DNA of 64,000 nucleotides, taken from NCBI RefSeq assembly GCF_965638725.1, contig NC_134970.1, positions 4,655,001-4,719,000 of the forward strand, written 5' to 3'. Source of the DNA: Aptenodytes patagonicus. Its lineage: Eukaryota; Chordata; Aves; Sphenisciformes; Spheniscidae. The position numbers were made by a program, and so were the translations under genes. Below the pieces are notes generated by a model that saw nothing but the letters and a program-made list of their open reading frames with translations, was not told the DNA's origin and ran no database searches. Positions 1 through 13,100 of this stretch are shown in pieces; the first letter of the stretch is position 1, and every line of letters starts with the position of its first letter.

Positions 1-2639
1 GAGCAGACCCCGCTCCCACGGACCGCAGAGCTCTGCCTGCAGCAGGACCGGGCTCCTTCGGCTGTGCAGGACATGTTGGCTTCTAGTTCAGAGCCAAGGC
101 ACTCACCGGTTTTGCACTGAGCTCACCCAGTTGCATCAGGGCTTGTTAAACCAGGCAAAGGCTGAGCCGGTGACACGATCCAGGAGATGCAGGAAAAAGC
201 GACCAAGAGGCTGCACCCAGCACTCACCTGCACGACCCCATCCCCGGCTGCCAAGGAGCCAACTGCCCATCAGCCCACCACCAAGGAGACCTCCCCAGCC
301 CAGCCCCGGCACCGGGAGGGCTGTGCCGGCTTCTGCCGCGCTGGCTGCCGCGAGCTCGCCGGCATCTTTTTGAAAATCAAGGCCGTTTCTTTCCCCACCT
401 GCTATTCCTTCGGCAAGCGGGGCCAGCCGACACGCAGCACAATATCCCAATTAGCACACGCTCGCTCTTCCCCGCTTGCAAGCGAATGCAGGGAACTTCG
501 CTTTAGCTCCCGGTTTTTTTAATTGCAAAAGCTCCATGAAGTACAGCAGAATTTAGACACAGAGGGAGGGGACGCCAGGTTAAGTTCTCTCTCGACAGGC
601 AAAACCTTAAGTATTCAGGTCAAGTACCCCAGCGTTCGCTCGGAGGAAAAGCAAGGCCACGGCTCAGCAGGCGGCGGCAAGCACAGACCCCAGATTTTAC
701 CATCAAAACCCACCCGACACGCTCCAAGACGCAGCTCCCCCCCCCAGCAATCCCTCAATCAATGCACGAACCGATATTGCAACGCTTGCATAAGCCCAAG
801 CCCATCACCAGGGTGCCGACTCGACTTCTCTGCAACCGGGTCCTGCCAGCACCCGGCTCAGAGCCCCACGGAGGGAAAAGCCGGGTATCGCCACCCTCCT
901 CGCTGCCCCGGAGCATCCCCCAAAAGATGCTGAAGTCCAAAGAAAAAGGCTCCCACTGGGCGCAGATCAGACCCAGGGAATATTTATCACATTTTATATA
1001 TATATATATCTATATATATATATCTCCTTAACTGCAGGCAAGCTCTCTCCTTCCCCCTCCCTCCCCGCTGCCAAGCAGGCCAGGGCTAATCCTTTCCTTT
1101 GAAGGATCGGATGGTGTGGCGAGGGGAAGGCGAGCAGGATCCGGCCGCGGAGCAAGCGGAGATCGCAGCAGCTCACCTTGCAGGAGGCGGCGCGAGGTCT
1201 CTGCCGGCAGCCAACGCGCACAGAGCTCCAGCCAGGAGAGGCTGGAGGGAGGGAAGGAGCCGGCGCTCATCCCCGCTCCTGCCACGTGCAGCAAAATCCC
1301 GCAATTAATTTTTGATCACCTTCTGCAAATTGGGACAGTGCTGGCTCGGAACAAGACCACGACCTGACTGCCAGTCCCCAGCGGTGCCCGCAGCGCTGCC
1401 CGGCGTTTCTGCTTCCCATCACACCTACGCCCCAAGACCGCGGTCTGGCAGCACAAGCCCCTGCCCGTACCCAGCCTGAGAAAGCCCCAGCAGGGGCAGA
1501 GACCCCTGTCCTGAGCCAGGCTTTGTGCAGGGCCATCCACAGCACAGGGGCACGGGTAACCGGACCACCCCGCAGAGGAAACCCCTCCATTAGACGCGAA
1601 GCCCGAGAGGAAGAGACGGTGCCCGCAGCGGGTGCGAAGCCGGGGAGGGCGGCAGGAGCGGGTTCACATATGTTATAATTAGGACCTGCCACATCTTCAA
1701 GCCGTTGCCTTTCTGGGAAGAGCTGGAAGGGGGTGGCTGAGCTGACAAATCCATCCTCCTCCTGCCTGATGCCAAAGTTGAAGCACGTGACACCCTTTTT
1801 TGGGGAGCTGGCAGGCTCCTCCACAGGGTGACACTGGCCCCTGGGATGCAGGGCCGGCCCACGGCTGCACCCAAGCTTTGGTTCCCGCTGTAAAATCTCC
1901 TTGAAGCTCTCCCTCTGCTGCCCCAACACCCCAGGGCTGCAGCTCAGCACCACCAGTGCCTGCTGCCCTTCCCAAAACGGGCTTGTCTGTGCCCCCCCAG
2001 CCTGGGGCAGCTGGAGCCTGCTGCTGCCCGTGGGGACCCACCACCCTCACAAAGATGGACCACCCTCGCCATGGCCCCCGGTGCTGCATCCCCCCGGCTC
2101 GGCCAGGCTGGCCAAAAGCAGCCGGGATCTCCACACATCCCATCGGACCACGGCTCTCAGCACAGAGACGGCAGGTCACAGGGAGGAGGGTCTCGCGCCG
2201 GCTCTCCCCCCTGCCGAAGCCTTGCCCGGCACATCCCCCCACACCCCCCGCCCGCTGCCCTGATGTGGATAAATCCCTGCTTACAGGGAGCGAAGGGAGG
2301 GAAGGAAATGAGCTTTTTTTTCTTTTGGCACTTCTCTTGGCATTTTCCCCGAGCTCGTCGCTGCATTCAACAGATCGGCTCAGTTCCCTTCCTCCCCGGG
2401 CCCTGCCTCGGGCGAGCGGCCAGCGCCGGTGAGTTCCTCCGGTCACCCCAGCCCTGCTTCATGCCATACCCCCGTCAAGCCCCGAGCCACAGGTCACCCG
2501 GCAGCCACGATGGCAATGACTCACTCGGCAGCCTCTCCATCGCAGCCACCGCTGAAGGCAGCGGGCATCCCCCCGCAAACCCGAAGCAGCTCACAGAAAA
2601 ATAACCTGGCTGGCAGAGCACGGCAAACTCATCACACCA
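1..2639. other. GC-rich non-coding region at the left edge
   Basis: No recognisable coding exon on either strand. It holds the TA repeat and two consensus - strand splice donors (227 and 1176) that could belong to alternative untranslated exons of a leftward gene. Confidence 0.45.
995..1023. repeat. (TA)n simple repeat
   Basis: TATATATATATATC followed by TATATATATATATC, AT-rich in a GC-rich setting. Confidence 0.95.
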
Positions 2640-2682
2640 GGAGGAGGAGGAGGAGGAGGAGGAGGAGGAGGAGGAAGGAGGC
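2640..2682. repeat. (GGA)n simple repeat
   Basis: About 12 GGA units followed by GGAAGGAGG. Confidence 0.95.
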
Positions 2683-3610
2683 AGGGCTGCACCCAGGCAG
2701 GCGGTGGGAGAGTTCTCCGGTTTTTTCCCACGGCTGCCAACTTCCCCAGCGGCTCCCGAAGCCACGCAGATCCGCTCTCCCAAAAAGCGCCGAGGAGCGG
2801 GAGAGCGCTCCGGCAAGGAAAACAAACCCGGGAGCGCGTGTCTGCACACGGAGCGGGGCTCCCTGCCCCGAACCGGGGATGCCTCCACAGCTCCGGGGAA
2901 AGGTCTCACCCCCACCCCCCCCCAAAGCCCCTTCCAAGCTCGAAGGGGCAGCCCCTTCCCCGCTGACCTGGGCAAAGCACCGGCTGTCTCTCCCGCTGCC
3001 CTGCCCTGCGGCGGGCTCTGCGGGCCCTGCCCGCTGCGGCGAGGCGAGGGCAGCCACCCGCCTGCGGCTCGGCCACAGCCACCAGCCCCTGCCCGGCGCC
3101 TCCTGCCCCAAACCCCCTCCCAGCCCCCTCCAGCCGGACGAGCCCCCCCAGCTCCCCTCCCTCAGCCCACGCCGGGGCCACGGGCACCTCTGGGGACAAA
3201 GGCGGCAGGCTTGGGGACTGGGGCAGGGGGTGTCCCCCCGTGCCCCCCACGGCGGGATGCAGGGGAGGCGAGGGGCAGCGCTCCGCAGCCCCACAACTAT
3301 GAATAACGCAATGAGCGGGAGAGGGGGGAGCCGGGGAGCTGCCGCGGGAGGGTGGGGTGCAGCCGGGGGGGACGGGCTGGGGCTCGGGGGGGGGGTCTCT
3401 ACTGCAGCCCCCGCTGTCGCAGCCCCCCCAGCAAAAAAAAAAAAGAAGGAAAGGCGGAAAATTTGCTGGAGCGTTGCGGGAGGCGGGGGGGGGGAGCAGC
3501 GGGGCTGCAGGGAGGGGAAGGAGGGAGCACCCCAGCCCCTCCGGGAAGGTTTGGGGGGACCGGGCGTCCCGGGGATGCTCCGCGCCCCTCCCGCGCCTCC
3601 CCGCACTTAC

Positions 3611-3930
3611 CCGCGGGCACCGCGAAGTTGGCGGCGCCGCCGACCCCGTCTCCGCCCGCTGCCCGGTGCCGCGATCCGCCTCCGGCCCCGGCGGGGCGCG
3701 GGCACCCCGGGGGGGCCCTGCGGCATGCGGCGGGGGCAGCCCGCGGCCCCCCCCCCCAGCCCCGGCCCCGGCCCGGGGAGCCGAGCGAGCCGCAGGCGGG
3801 CGGGACCCGCCGCGCTCCGCGCACCGCAGCCGCGACGAGGAGGAGGAGGAGGAGGAGGAGGAGGAGGAGGAGGAAGAGGAGGAGGAGGAGGGCCGGGGCC
3901 GGGGAAGTTTTGCATGAAGAGGCGCTGGGA
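3611..3930 (-). other. Candidate untranslated first exon of a leftward gene
   Basis: Bounded on the right by a TATA-like TTTAAAA and on the left by a consensus splice donor at 3609-3610. Open frames through it are GC-driven and match no family I know. Other consensus - strand donors lie at 1176 (GCAAG|GTGAGC) and 227 (TGCAG|GTGAGTG). Confidence 0.3.
3836..3890. repeat. (GGA)n simple repeat
   Basis: About 18 trinucleotides with one AGA interruption, inside the CpG island. Confidence 0.95.
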
Positions 3931-4050
3931 AGCCCGCCGCCGGCTTTGCCAGCCTTTTAAAGCACTAGTGCACCGCGGCGGGGACCCCCGCACCCGCCCC
4001 CGGCTGCCCCCCGGCTCCTGGCGGGGGAGGAACGGCAGCAGCCCCGCAAG

Positions 4051-7000
4051 CCCCCTCTGCCGAGCAGCACCGGGCACGAAGGGCTGCAAAAGCCCCGGCC
4101 GGCGGGAGGAGGAGGGATGGACCTGGCCCCTCTCATGCCCTGCTGTCCCCAGAACCTCTCCCCTCCTGGTCCTTAGCATCGAGACGCGTTTTGTACTTGT
4201 TCCTTCCTTCTATCCCTGCCCATCACCTACAGCCATCATCGCGGCCATGAACGCAGCAGCAGGACTGACAGGCGTCCGGGCCTCCAGACCCCGCGGTGCT
4301 GAAGAGCTTCCCGCAGGTCACATCCTCTAGTTTCAGCATTTGCAGAAGTGAAGGCCCACGACAGCTCCCATGGGTGCAAACGCAACAGCCGTTGCCAAGC
4401 CCTGCAAGACCCTGCAAGGAGCACGGTGCGTGGCGTGGGCACAGGAAGGGTCCCCCGCGCTAGGCTGCTGAGAGGCTCCGGCTCCCACTGCGTGCACTAA
4501 CAGCCATCCCCAAATTTCCCCTCCCCATGGTGGGAGCAGCTCCCTAAGGCAGCGATGAGGTTCGTCGCCCCAGGCTGTCGCCCTTCTCTTCAGCCTCCCA
4601 TAAAACGATGCAAACGCCCCGCTCCGCACATGTGCCCACGGCACACAGCTCGTGCATCGCCTCCTTTCGCTGTCAAACTACCACCCCAGGCCCCGACAGC
4701 TCCGAGGAGCCCATCGTGGTGTGTCGATTCATTAATCCAGAGAAAACACAGCCCCCTAGTAATGGCCATTGACACATTAACTGCTCCGATCCATCACGGT
4801 AATGACTGCGAGATAATCGGTCACCGGAGCGATTAGGGAGTACACCTGCCTGCACGGCAGGACTGCGAAAGCACCCAGCCCATGCGGGGACCCTGGGGAG
4901 GGGGGGACCTGGCTGCGGGGAGGGTTCTCTGCAGCTCCACCTGCCCCTCCAAGCACCAAAAAGCGAAGCACAGCCCTTCCAACACGCGTTTCCAGCCTCC
5001 TCTTCCCTAAGGGTTGATTTGTGTTGCTTGCTTGGAATAGCAAAATACCAGCCCTGGTGCGGGGTCAGCCAGGTCCCAGGCAGGAAGGGTGCTGCTGCGA
5101 AAGGCTCGGCGCTGGCGATCGCAGCCCTGTCGCCCAGATCCTGTTTAGGAGGCTGGAGATGAGCTGGTTTTCCAGAAGCACTCGGAGCTGCCCAGCTCCC
5201 AGCGCAACGCCCTGGCCAGGCCTTTGAAGGAGCTACGTGCCCTCCACCGAGATGCACTCGCCTGAAAAGCTGGCCAGCCGCCCTCCTGCCATTAAAATAA
5301 GTGGCAATATTCCCATGGATTCTGATGCTCACGGGATCATGCCCAGAGCGTTGTCTCCTGTGGAGAGACCAGGCTGTTGCAGTGATTTCGTTTACAGCGA
5401 GAGCTGGAGCGGTTCTAGTTGTGATTCTGCTCTGGTGCAGGGGAGGGCAGCCCCGGGAGGGGAACGGCCCCATCCAGCTCCTCCATGCATGCACAAGCAC
5501 AGTGCAACCCTCATCCATGCCAGCACCGATGCCACCCCTCCCCAGGAATCGAAGCAAAAGGACCTCTGCACTGTGGCTGATGGGGAGGGGACACAAGGAT
5601 GGATGATGGTGACAGCTCAGCTCTTAGCTGCGCTTTGCCCCTCCAGGAGCAACCTCCCATCCCTGAGCAGGGCTCCAGGGCAGCGGCTTTCACCCGGCGT
5701 CTGCCTGTCTTGGAGGTCTGTGAGTTATTTCCAAAAGGCTCTCGGGAAGAAGCCGATAAAAGCAGGCTCTGATACAGGGTGCAAAAGTTCCCCGGGGGCA
5801 TTTAGGGGTGCACAGATGGAGAAACCCTGATTTTCCAGCCCAGCTGGCAGGGCGAGGACTCGCCTGGGCCCTTCTGCGCGGGGAGGGGTCCAAATGGCAA
5901 GGAGCCGCGTCGGCCCCTCCACGGGCAGCGGCTGAAACACTGCAATAGGATTGGGAGAGCGCCCCGGGACCCAACCAAGGACCCGCACCTGGGATCACCT
6001 GGTGACCCAAGGGGGCTGTTTGGACCAGCATGATGTAGGGCAGAGAGTCATGGGCAGGAGCAGGGTCTGTGCCCATCGGTGCCCAGGGCCACCGAGCCCC
6101 TGGGAGGAGAGGAGCCCCCTGCCTGCCCCAAGCCCAAAAGAGCCTCAGAGCACACCAGAGGCACCAGCCAACGCCCCAAGCACACGGGTCACACACGAGC
6201 CAGGGCTGAGAGGGCTCCGGCCACTGCGGGATAAGCTGGGCACAAATCCCTTCGCCAAAAGCAGCTCTCAGAGGCACCCTGAGGTCAAGCTCTCTGCTCT
6301 GGGTCTGGTGAAGCCTTCGGCTCCCGGGGGATTTCTAAGACGTGCTTTGCCATCGAGGAGAAACGAGGGCATCCCGCTCACAGCCTGGGGTCTCGCAGCA
6401 CGAGGGCAGGGCTGCGCCCCCAGGCATGGGGACACCAGGCCACCCTGCTCTGCTTTGCCCAGGTCCCAAGGAATCGCTGGGGGAAGGTGTCTGGGCTAAA
6501 TTATGCAGAAGTTTGGGCTGAAGCATCACGTGAATTGCTCTGGCAGCCTGCTCGCCTGGGGATGCTTGGTGCTCACTGCTCCCCTGGCTCTGATGGAAAA
6601 TAATCATCATCCAACCCCCCCAGCCAGCCTTGGGGACCTGAGTCCCAGGGATTTGGGGGATGCTCTTGCCACCGTGGCTGCTGCTGGCAGTGTCTCTCTT
6701 CTTTTCTCCTAGCCTCATGGACCGCACGTCTCCCCTTCTCATGTGCCTCTCCCCGCCATCAGCCAGAAGCCAAAATATCATCAGTGCTCGTGTCACCATC
6801 GAAAACATCAAAACACAATTAGCATTCGGAAACCTGGCTCAGGCCGATGCTGCCAAGCTTCCCCCGGCACAACGGGAAAGGCCACGCTGTGGCGGCTGAG
6901 CAGGACGGGTAGGAGGGCACGGGGATGGAGGGGAGATGCCCCAGAGATACCAGGGAATCAGCCCGTGCACGGCTGATTTCAGGTTACCCTGAAAGCGGTT

Positions 7001-10000
7001 CAGCAAATCCCACAAAGGTCGCTGGTGCCGGCGGCCAGGGCTCCTCCTCGGCGCGTGGGTCAAAACATGATCAAATACTCCAGGAGAGTTTGATACCGTC
7101 AGCAAATGGATGCAGTACCGTCCTCCGCAGGATCAATACCACTTCATCAGGCTCAGGACAAGAGGAACTAAACAAGTCGCTGCCTCTCCCGTCCCAGAGG
7201 CAGGGTTGGAGGGGTACGCCCCGAGCCAATTCCCAGCTCCGTGTTCATGTCCAGCCAGGGATTGCAGGGTACGCCAGCATCTCCAGCGCCACCGGCAGCC
7301 TTTCCCTGAACCTCCAGGACCTGCAGACCCCCGGGCACGAGGCTCTGGCATGCCCCGAGCCTGCTCAGCCCGCAGCTGTCTCCCAGACAGGCACAGCTCC
7401 GGCCACGTAGCATCCAGCCTCCCAACGCCCTGGCCCCTCTCCAGCCAGGAAGGTCACCATGTCCACTGCTAAAGCCACCGAGCACCGTCAGGGAGACATG
7501 CTGCTTGCAATTTTTATTTTTTTTTTTTTTTTTAATATAGGAAAACATGAAACCACATCTTATGGACTGGACTCTCCGGCTCGGCTGTGCAGAAGGGCTT
7601 TGAATAATTTATGGCCAAGCCACCACCACCTCCTTCCTCTTCACGGGTCACTCACGTCAAAGAGACACAGGCAAGGAATCACGCACAGTCCTTTTTATCT
7701 GTGGGTTGCGTTTCCAGCACCTGCAACTGCCTTGGGTGTGGATTTAATTCCCTTGTGGATAGAAGGGTGGGGGAAATAAATCTTTACTTCAAAGCGAAAT
7801 ATTAATAGAACTGTAATTAGCTGTAATATCTCCACAATTAAAAAGCAGGAGTCCCAGCAAGAGCTATTTTCGTGTGTATTTAAAGTAAAATACGTTTGCA
7901 GGGTAAGGGGGGGGAAGCTGAGGATGTTTTTCTGGTGTCCCACTCGTTTGGGGGAGAAACATGGCTGGGAGGAGCGACAGCGAAGGCACACGGGCTCTGG
8001 CAGGTCAAGGGCTCCTGGCTGGTGCCGGTGATACAGGAGGAAGGGAAAGGCCAGTTTGCAAGAAAAGAAAAGAGGAGGAGGATTTAAGAGGGAAAAAGAA
8101 AGAAAGACAAACACATCGACACTTTTGTCCTGCTCCTTGGGGGGGGGTTGCAGCAGAGGGAAGGTTTTCACTGACATCAGGCAGAGAAGAGCCTCAGGGG
8201 AATGGGAAAAGTCTCCGCTGGAAGTTTGCAGGGTGTTTCGGGCTGGGTATCGAGCGGGGTGACCCGGGCTCAGCCCCCCGCAGCCATTTGCCAGCAGAAA
8301 TCACACGAGCTGCTTGCAAAAAGCCACCGAGCTTTCCTGCGTTGGGCAATTAGAGCTGGAGATGGGATTTACTGAAAGAAGAAGGAATAAACAAAATTGC
8401 AAAATAAAACCAAGTGACAAAATAATTCGTCTTGCCCAAAAAAAAATACCTAAATGACAGTCCCAAGGAAAAAAAAAAACCAAAAAAAAAAAACCAGCCT
8501 TGGATTTCTTTCCACAAGAAAGAGACTCCTACACACAAACAGCACATGAATATGGGTAATAGATACGGATATTTCAGAGAGCGAAAATGGTACTGACTGC
8601 GCTCTTATTGGATCAACATTCACATATCGAGTCCATGTTTCTCCCAAGGAGTGAGGATAATGGGATGCCGGATGTCAGACCATTTTAAATACATATAAAA
8701 CTCATTATACGCTTCATGACTAACCAGATTTCGATGGAAAGAGTTGCATTTTAAAGAAATGGGGAGAAAAAAAAAGCCCATCCGGGCTTGCGGGGAGGAA
8801 TTAGCAATGAAAGAGGGATGATTCGGCTGCAGGCTGTGAGCAACAACTCCTCCTCCTCCTCCTCCTCCTCACAAGGAAGGCTGCTGCAGCCATGCCAGCT
8901 CCCTGGCAGCCTCCCCCCTGCCCCGGGCTGCCCCTTCCCCACATTGGGGGCTGCCAAGCCCCCACCAGCAGCTTTCCTGCAGCTCGGAGTCCTGCCCAGC
9001 GCCTGCATCCCGCCCAGCTGAGGCAGGACCCCCAGCAGAACCCTGCTTGAGGCCAAGCAGCCAGACCCCAACCTGCCTCGTTGCTGGAGGCCACCAAGGG
9101 GGAGACTTTCCTGGGGCTTGTGGGCTTTTCCCCCCCAAAAAAAAAAACCCATGCCAGCACTGAGGGGATGGAACGAGTGCTGGGGATCCGGCCCCGCTCC
9201 TCCGTGAGCAGCTGAGGGCGGCAGCAGGCACCACTGCTTCATAGCAATACCCATCTCTGGCCAAACCTCCTCCAGCCACAATGTTAGAGCCTCTTGTCGG
9301 GGATTTATTCCTCTCTCCTGAATGTATCCAGCCTAAAAAATTCCCCTTTGTACCTCACTGCCTCCGTATTTCAGGAGGACAAAGGACTCATGCCTGGCTT
9401 TCGCCACTCTCTGAGCCTGGAGTAAGGTAACACCAGCGCTCTTCTCCTCTGCAACACTTCCACCTAATGGCAAGAGTACTGGCAAGGAGACAGCTCTCGG
9501 CACCAGGGCCACCCACCCCACGGCCCCTCGGCACCCACATCGCACCCCCAGGCACCGAGCAGAGGCTGGCACAGCTCAGTGCACTGGTGGATCCAGCTGG
9601 GCTCAGACCTCCGCCAAGGAAAAGCTGCCAGCTTTGTCCCCAGGACCGGCCTCGTGAGCAGGTACCGGAGGCTCCAGCAACGGGGAGTTTTGCTCGATTA
9701 AATAAGAAAGCCAATTTTGCGATAGAAATGCACTAATCCGGCACACGTTGCCTGGACGGCGTGACACTTCCCCACACGCTTTGCAACCGTTTGGCACTCC
9801 CAGCGTCACCTTGGCTGCATTTATTCCCCGCACAACCCATAACTTGTATCCCCACGTTATACCCACCTGGGTCCAAGCCCTGCACTCGCAGCCCTTCCCT
9901 GGGGAGCCGCAGCAAAGCCATAACCCGCACAAATGGGGGTTTTCCACCCCGCTGCTCCGGCCCTCAGCCGGCTCCATCCTCTGGGCGATGTCCTGCCTCC

Positions 10001-13000
10001 CTCTTGTGGCTGCTGCTCCGGCACGGCCACGCCAGGAAGGGAGAAAGGATTTGGGAGCCTTGCACCCCAGGCTTGCACCCTGCTTTGTTGCTCGCTGGAG
10101 AGCACAAGGGCTGCTCTCAGCCGTGCTCTCCAGTTTGAGCCACCCAACATAACTGGTGAGTTGGTCCCATCCCAGTTGGAAGCCACGGCTTATAAAGGAG
10201 GATGGAAAGGAGCCGTTGCCTAATTCACTGAGGCTAATTCACACACGAGCAGCAGCCGAGCTGTGGCACAAAAAGCACAGAGTTATTTTACCCACTACCA
10301 GCATGGGACGGGCTGGGACATCTCCAGACAGAAAGTGTCAGAGTTGTCCATGGACACACGCACAAAAGTTTTGACAAAACACATTGATTTAATTTTTTCC
10401 CCCCCTCCCTACCGGGATCCGCAGCTGAGCGAGATGCCAGACCTCACCTGGAGGCAAGGAAAACTGGAAATGGACCCAACTCTCCTCCCCTCCCAAGTTG
10501 CTCCCGCCCTCCTGAGAAAGCTGATGGGGAAAAGAAGGGAAAAGGGGGAAGACAGGTTTCTTGTCCCACGAGCAGCTCTCTGCGGCGGGATCCGGCCCCA
10601 GCACAAAGTGTCATTGATGCTTCTCCAGCTAACACCGAGCAGCAGCGAACTCCCCGCAGCACCTTCCTGCTCTCGCCTCTCGCTGACATCCAGCCGTCCC
10701 TCCTTAATGCTAAAACCCTTTAAACAGTCCTTAAAAATGAAATAGCCGTGACAGATTCAATGGTTTCGGAGGAGCTGCTCTGAGTCGGAGAGCACGGGCT
10801 CACGTGGCACAGGCCCAGGGACGCGGCTGAGCAGCCAGAGGCTATTTTGGGCAAGCGATTACTCTGGATTTTGGGTCTAAACAATACAGAAACATGAAGA
10901 GCCAAGGCACAACGTTACTTTGGAAATCTCTCGTTGTGCACCTTCAGCACCTTTTTTTTGCTGGTGTGCCGGAGACCACAGGACCTACGCCTGAACCGGT
11001 GCAGAGACGGCTCAAACTCATCACACCCGTGTTCAGATCATCCCACATCCTGCAGGAACACCGGTTTGGGGATGCTGGTGATGCAGCTTTGGCCGAAGCC
11101 GCTGTCCTGCTGCCACGGCAAAGACGCGCGGCCGACGAGGGTTGTTAAGCCCTGGAGGGAGGCAGGGCAAGACCCGAGACATGGAGCTGTCTAACAAGCC
11201 GGCAGCGCTGGCCGCGCTAGCGTCATTAGCGCAGCCATGTATTTTAGGCTAAATATTGCACCAAGCAGAAGCCGCTTCCACCTGCGTTTGAAGCAGGGCT
11301 GGGAGCAATGAGTGGGGGCTTTTATTCCCATCCTATTTTTAAAGCTTCGTCTTGCAGCAAGAGCCTGGCACAGCGCAGAAGTCACCCCCCCCCCCCCCCA
11401 CGTAGCCTCGGAGGTGCCGGGTGTCCCGGCGATGCTGCCCAGCTCCCCTGGACCAACCTTCCTTTTCTCCCCCCCAATTTTCTCTTTAAAGTCAGAGGTG
11501 CCCCCCTGTCCCCAGTACAACATCCCAGGGACACGGCCCCATCCCCCAACCCCAGCATGGGGGGGGGGGGGTCCCAGGAAGAGGGGGGCAGACAGCTCCA
11601 GCTGGGTTTCCATTTGGATGCAGGAGGGGTTTTTCCACCTGCAGGGATCATGGGCAGCTGGAAATGCTTTCTTTAAAGAAAAAAAAAAAAAAGGAGAAGG
11701 AAGGAGAGCGCACATTTGGCGGTAAAATGAACTGTGACGGCCAGGCAGCACATACTCCCTCTGCACCAACAGGACAATTAGAGGAAAGTCTTTACGTATT
11801 AACTAACATGAAAGTCACTGATGGTGCGGAGAGTTAATCCCCTCGTCCTTCCCAACCGGCCGTGTCAGAGCAGAGCAGCAGCAGCAGCAGCGCCCAGGAT
11901 GCAGGACAGGGCTGACCGGAGAGCAGAACATCGCCAGCTCCCAGCCAGAAACAACCCCCGAGCCGTCAGGGAGGGACCGGTGCTGGAAAGCCACGGGATG
12001 CTGAGGTGGCCCAGCACCGAGCATCGGCATCTCGAGCCCCCAGCGAGGCACGAAGATATGCAGGAGATGGGGGAAAGCAAGGAGGAGAGCATGGAGCGGG
12101 CCAGTGAGGCTGCCATCACCTTGCTTCTCCCTTCCAAGCGCCCGGGGAAGCTGCCGTACCCCTCCCAAAGGTCTCCAGGCCAGCAGCTAAGACACTCATC
12201 CTGCGTCCGACCCCGTGCAAAAATTGCCCCATTCAGTCTGCATGCACCAACCTGCTAAGCTGGAAAGCAAACCACCCCAAACTGGGATGGATTTGCACCA
12301 AGGGCTCCTCCAGCATGCCCCGCCTGCTGCTGCAGTGGGGGGCGAGGGGCAGACCTTGCCCCCCACCCAGGGAAAGGGACCCCGGGCAAGCAAAGCCCCA
12401 TGGCGCCAGGGCAGCCTCTACCACGGAGCCGACCCTGTCAGAATAACACCCGTCTTCTCTTCCCAACTTTTCCATAATTCATGCAACAACCTCCTGAAAG
12501 AAATATCCTCCTCGGGCATAAAATATTCATGGCCTCATACTTTGCAAGGAAACACTGTCTTCCTTGGAGCACGACCAAGCAGTCAAGGCCGGCACGGATT
12601 TGCCTTTGCAAGAGTAATTACGTTCTTCATCGATCGGGTGCTGCAACGAGAGGGGCTGTGCCAGGAAGGGCCCCCCCCGGCCGGTATCGGTGTGTCCCCC
12701 CCATTGCAAGAAAGCAGCTTTTAGAAAAGGCATAAAAGGGCTTAGGAAGAGGTGGGATGGATGCTGCACCATGAAGTGGCATCCCAAGAGATCCCCATCC
12801 CTGTGGCTGCATCTCTTTGCACCAGCAAAGCCACCCCAGAAGGGACCATCTCCCCCAGCATCACCCCAGATCCGATCCGGCCCCATCCCCGTCATGTCCA
12901 TCACCCCTCGCACACACACAGCCCAACATGCCTGTGATTACACGCCTGCCACCAGCAGCCCCCCCCCCCCCCCCCAACCCCCACCTGCCTCTTTCTGCTC

Positions 13001-13100
13001 ACAGTTTGGATGCTGGTCAATTAATTAAGGGCTCCTTCATATTTCGCTCCATTTGCGGAGTTCAGTGAGGGGGCCATGGCCCCATTCAGCTGCACAACAT
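4051..13100. other. Non-coding region with AT-rich islands
   Basis: GC-rich background with no recognised exon. AT-rich, TAAT-containing islands occur at 4730-4850, 7770-7890, 8530-8760, 11195-11270, 11735-11835 and 12470-12640. Simple repeats include (CTC)n at 8847-8870, C-runs at 11387-11399 and 12959-12975, and A/T runs near 7510, 8470 and 11680. Confidence 0.5.
8847..8870. repeat. (CTC)n simple repeat
   Basis: Eight trinucleotides of TCC/CTC phase. Confidence 0.9.

Larger units (their letters stand above)
2990..4050 (-). promoter_or_regulatory. CpG island with possible leftward promoter
   Basis: Dense CpG sequence with G/C runs and a GGA repeat. On the - strand it contains a TTTAAAA box (3953-3963) and, 340 bp on, the strong donor CGCGG|GTAAGTGC at 3610. 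This suggests an untranslated first exon of a gene running left; synteny with human would make GRM4 the candidate, but no GRM4 coding sequence is in the window. Confidence 0.45.

Noticed and set aside
2429-4330. A 633-codon open frame on the + strand
   Set aside because: It runs through a GGA repeat, G/C runs and CpG-island DNA, is rich in R, G, P and A, and resembles no family. Opposite frames are also open, as expected from composition.
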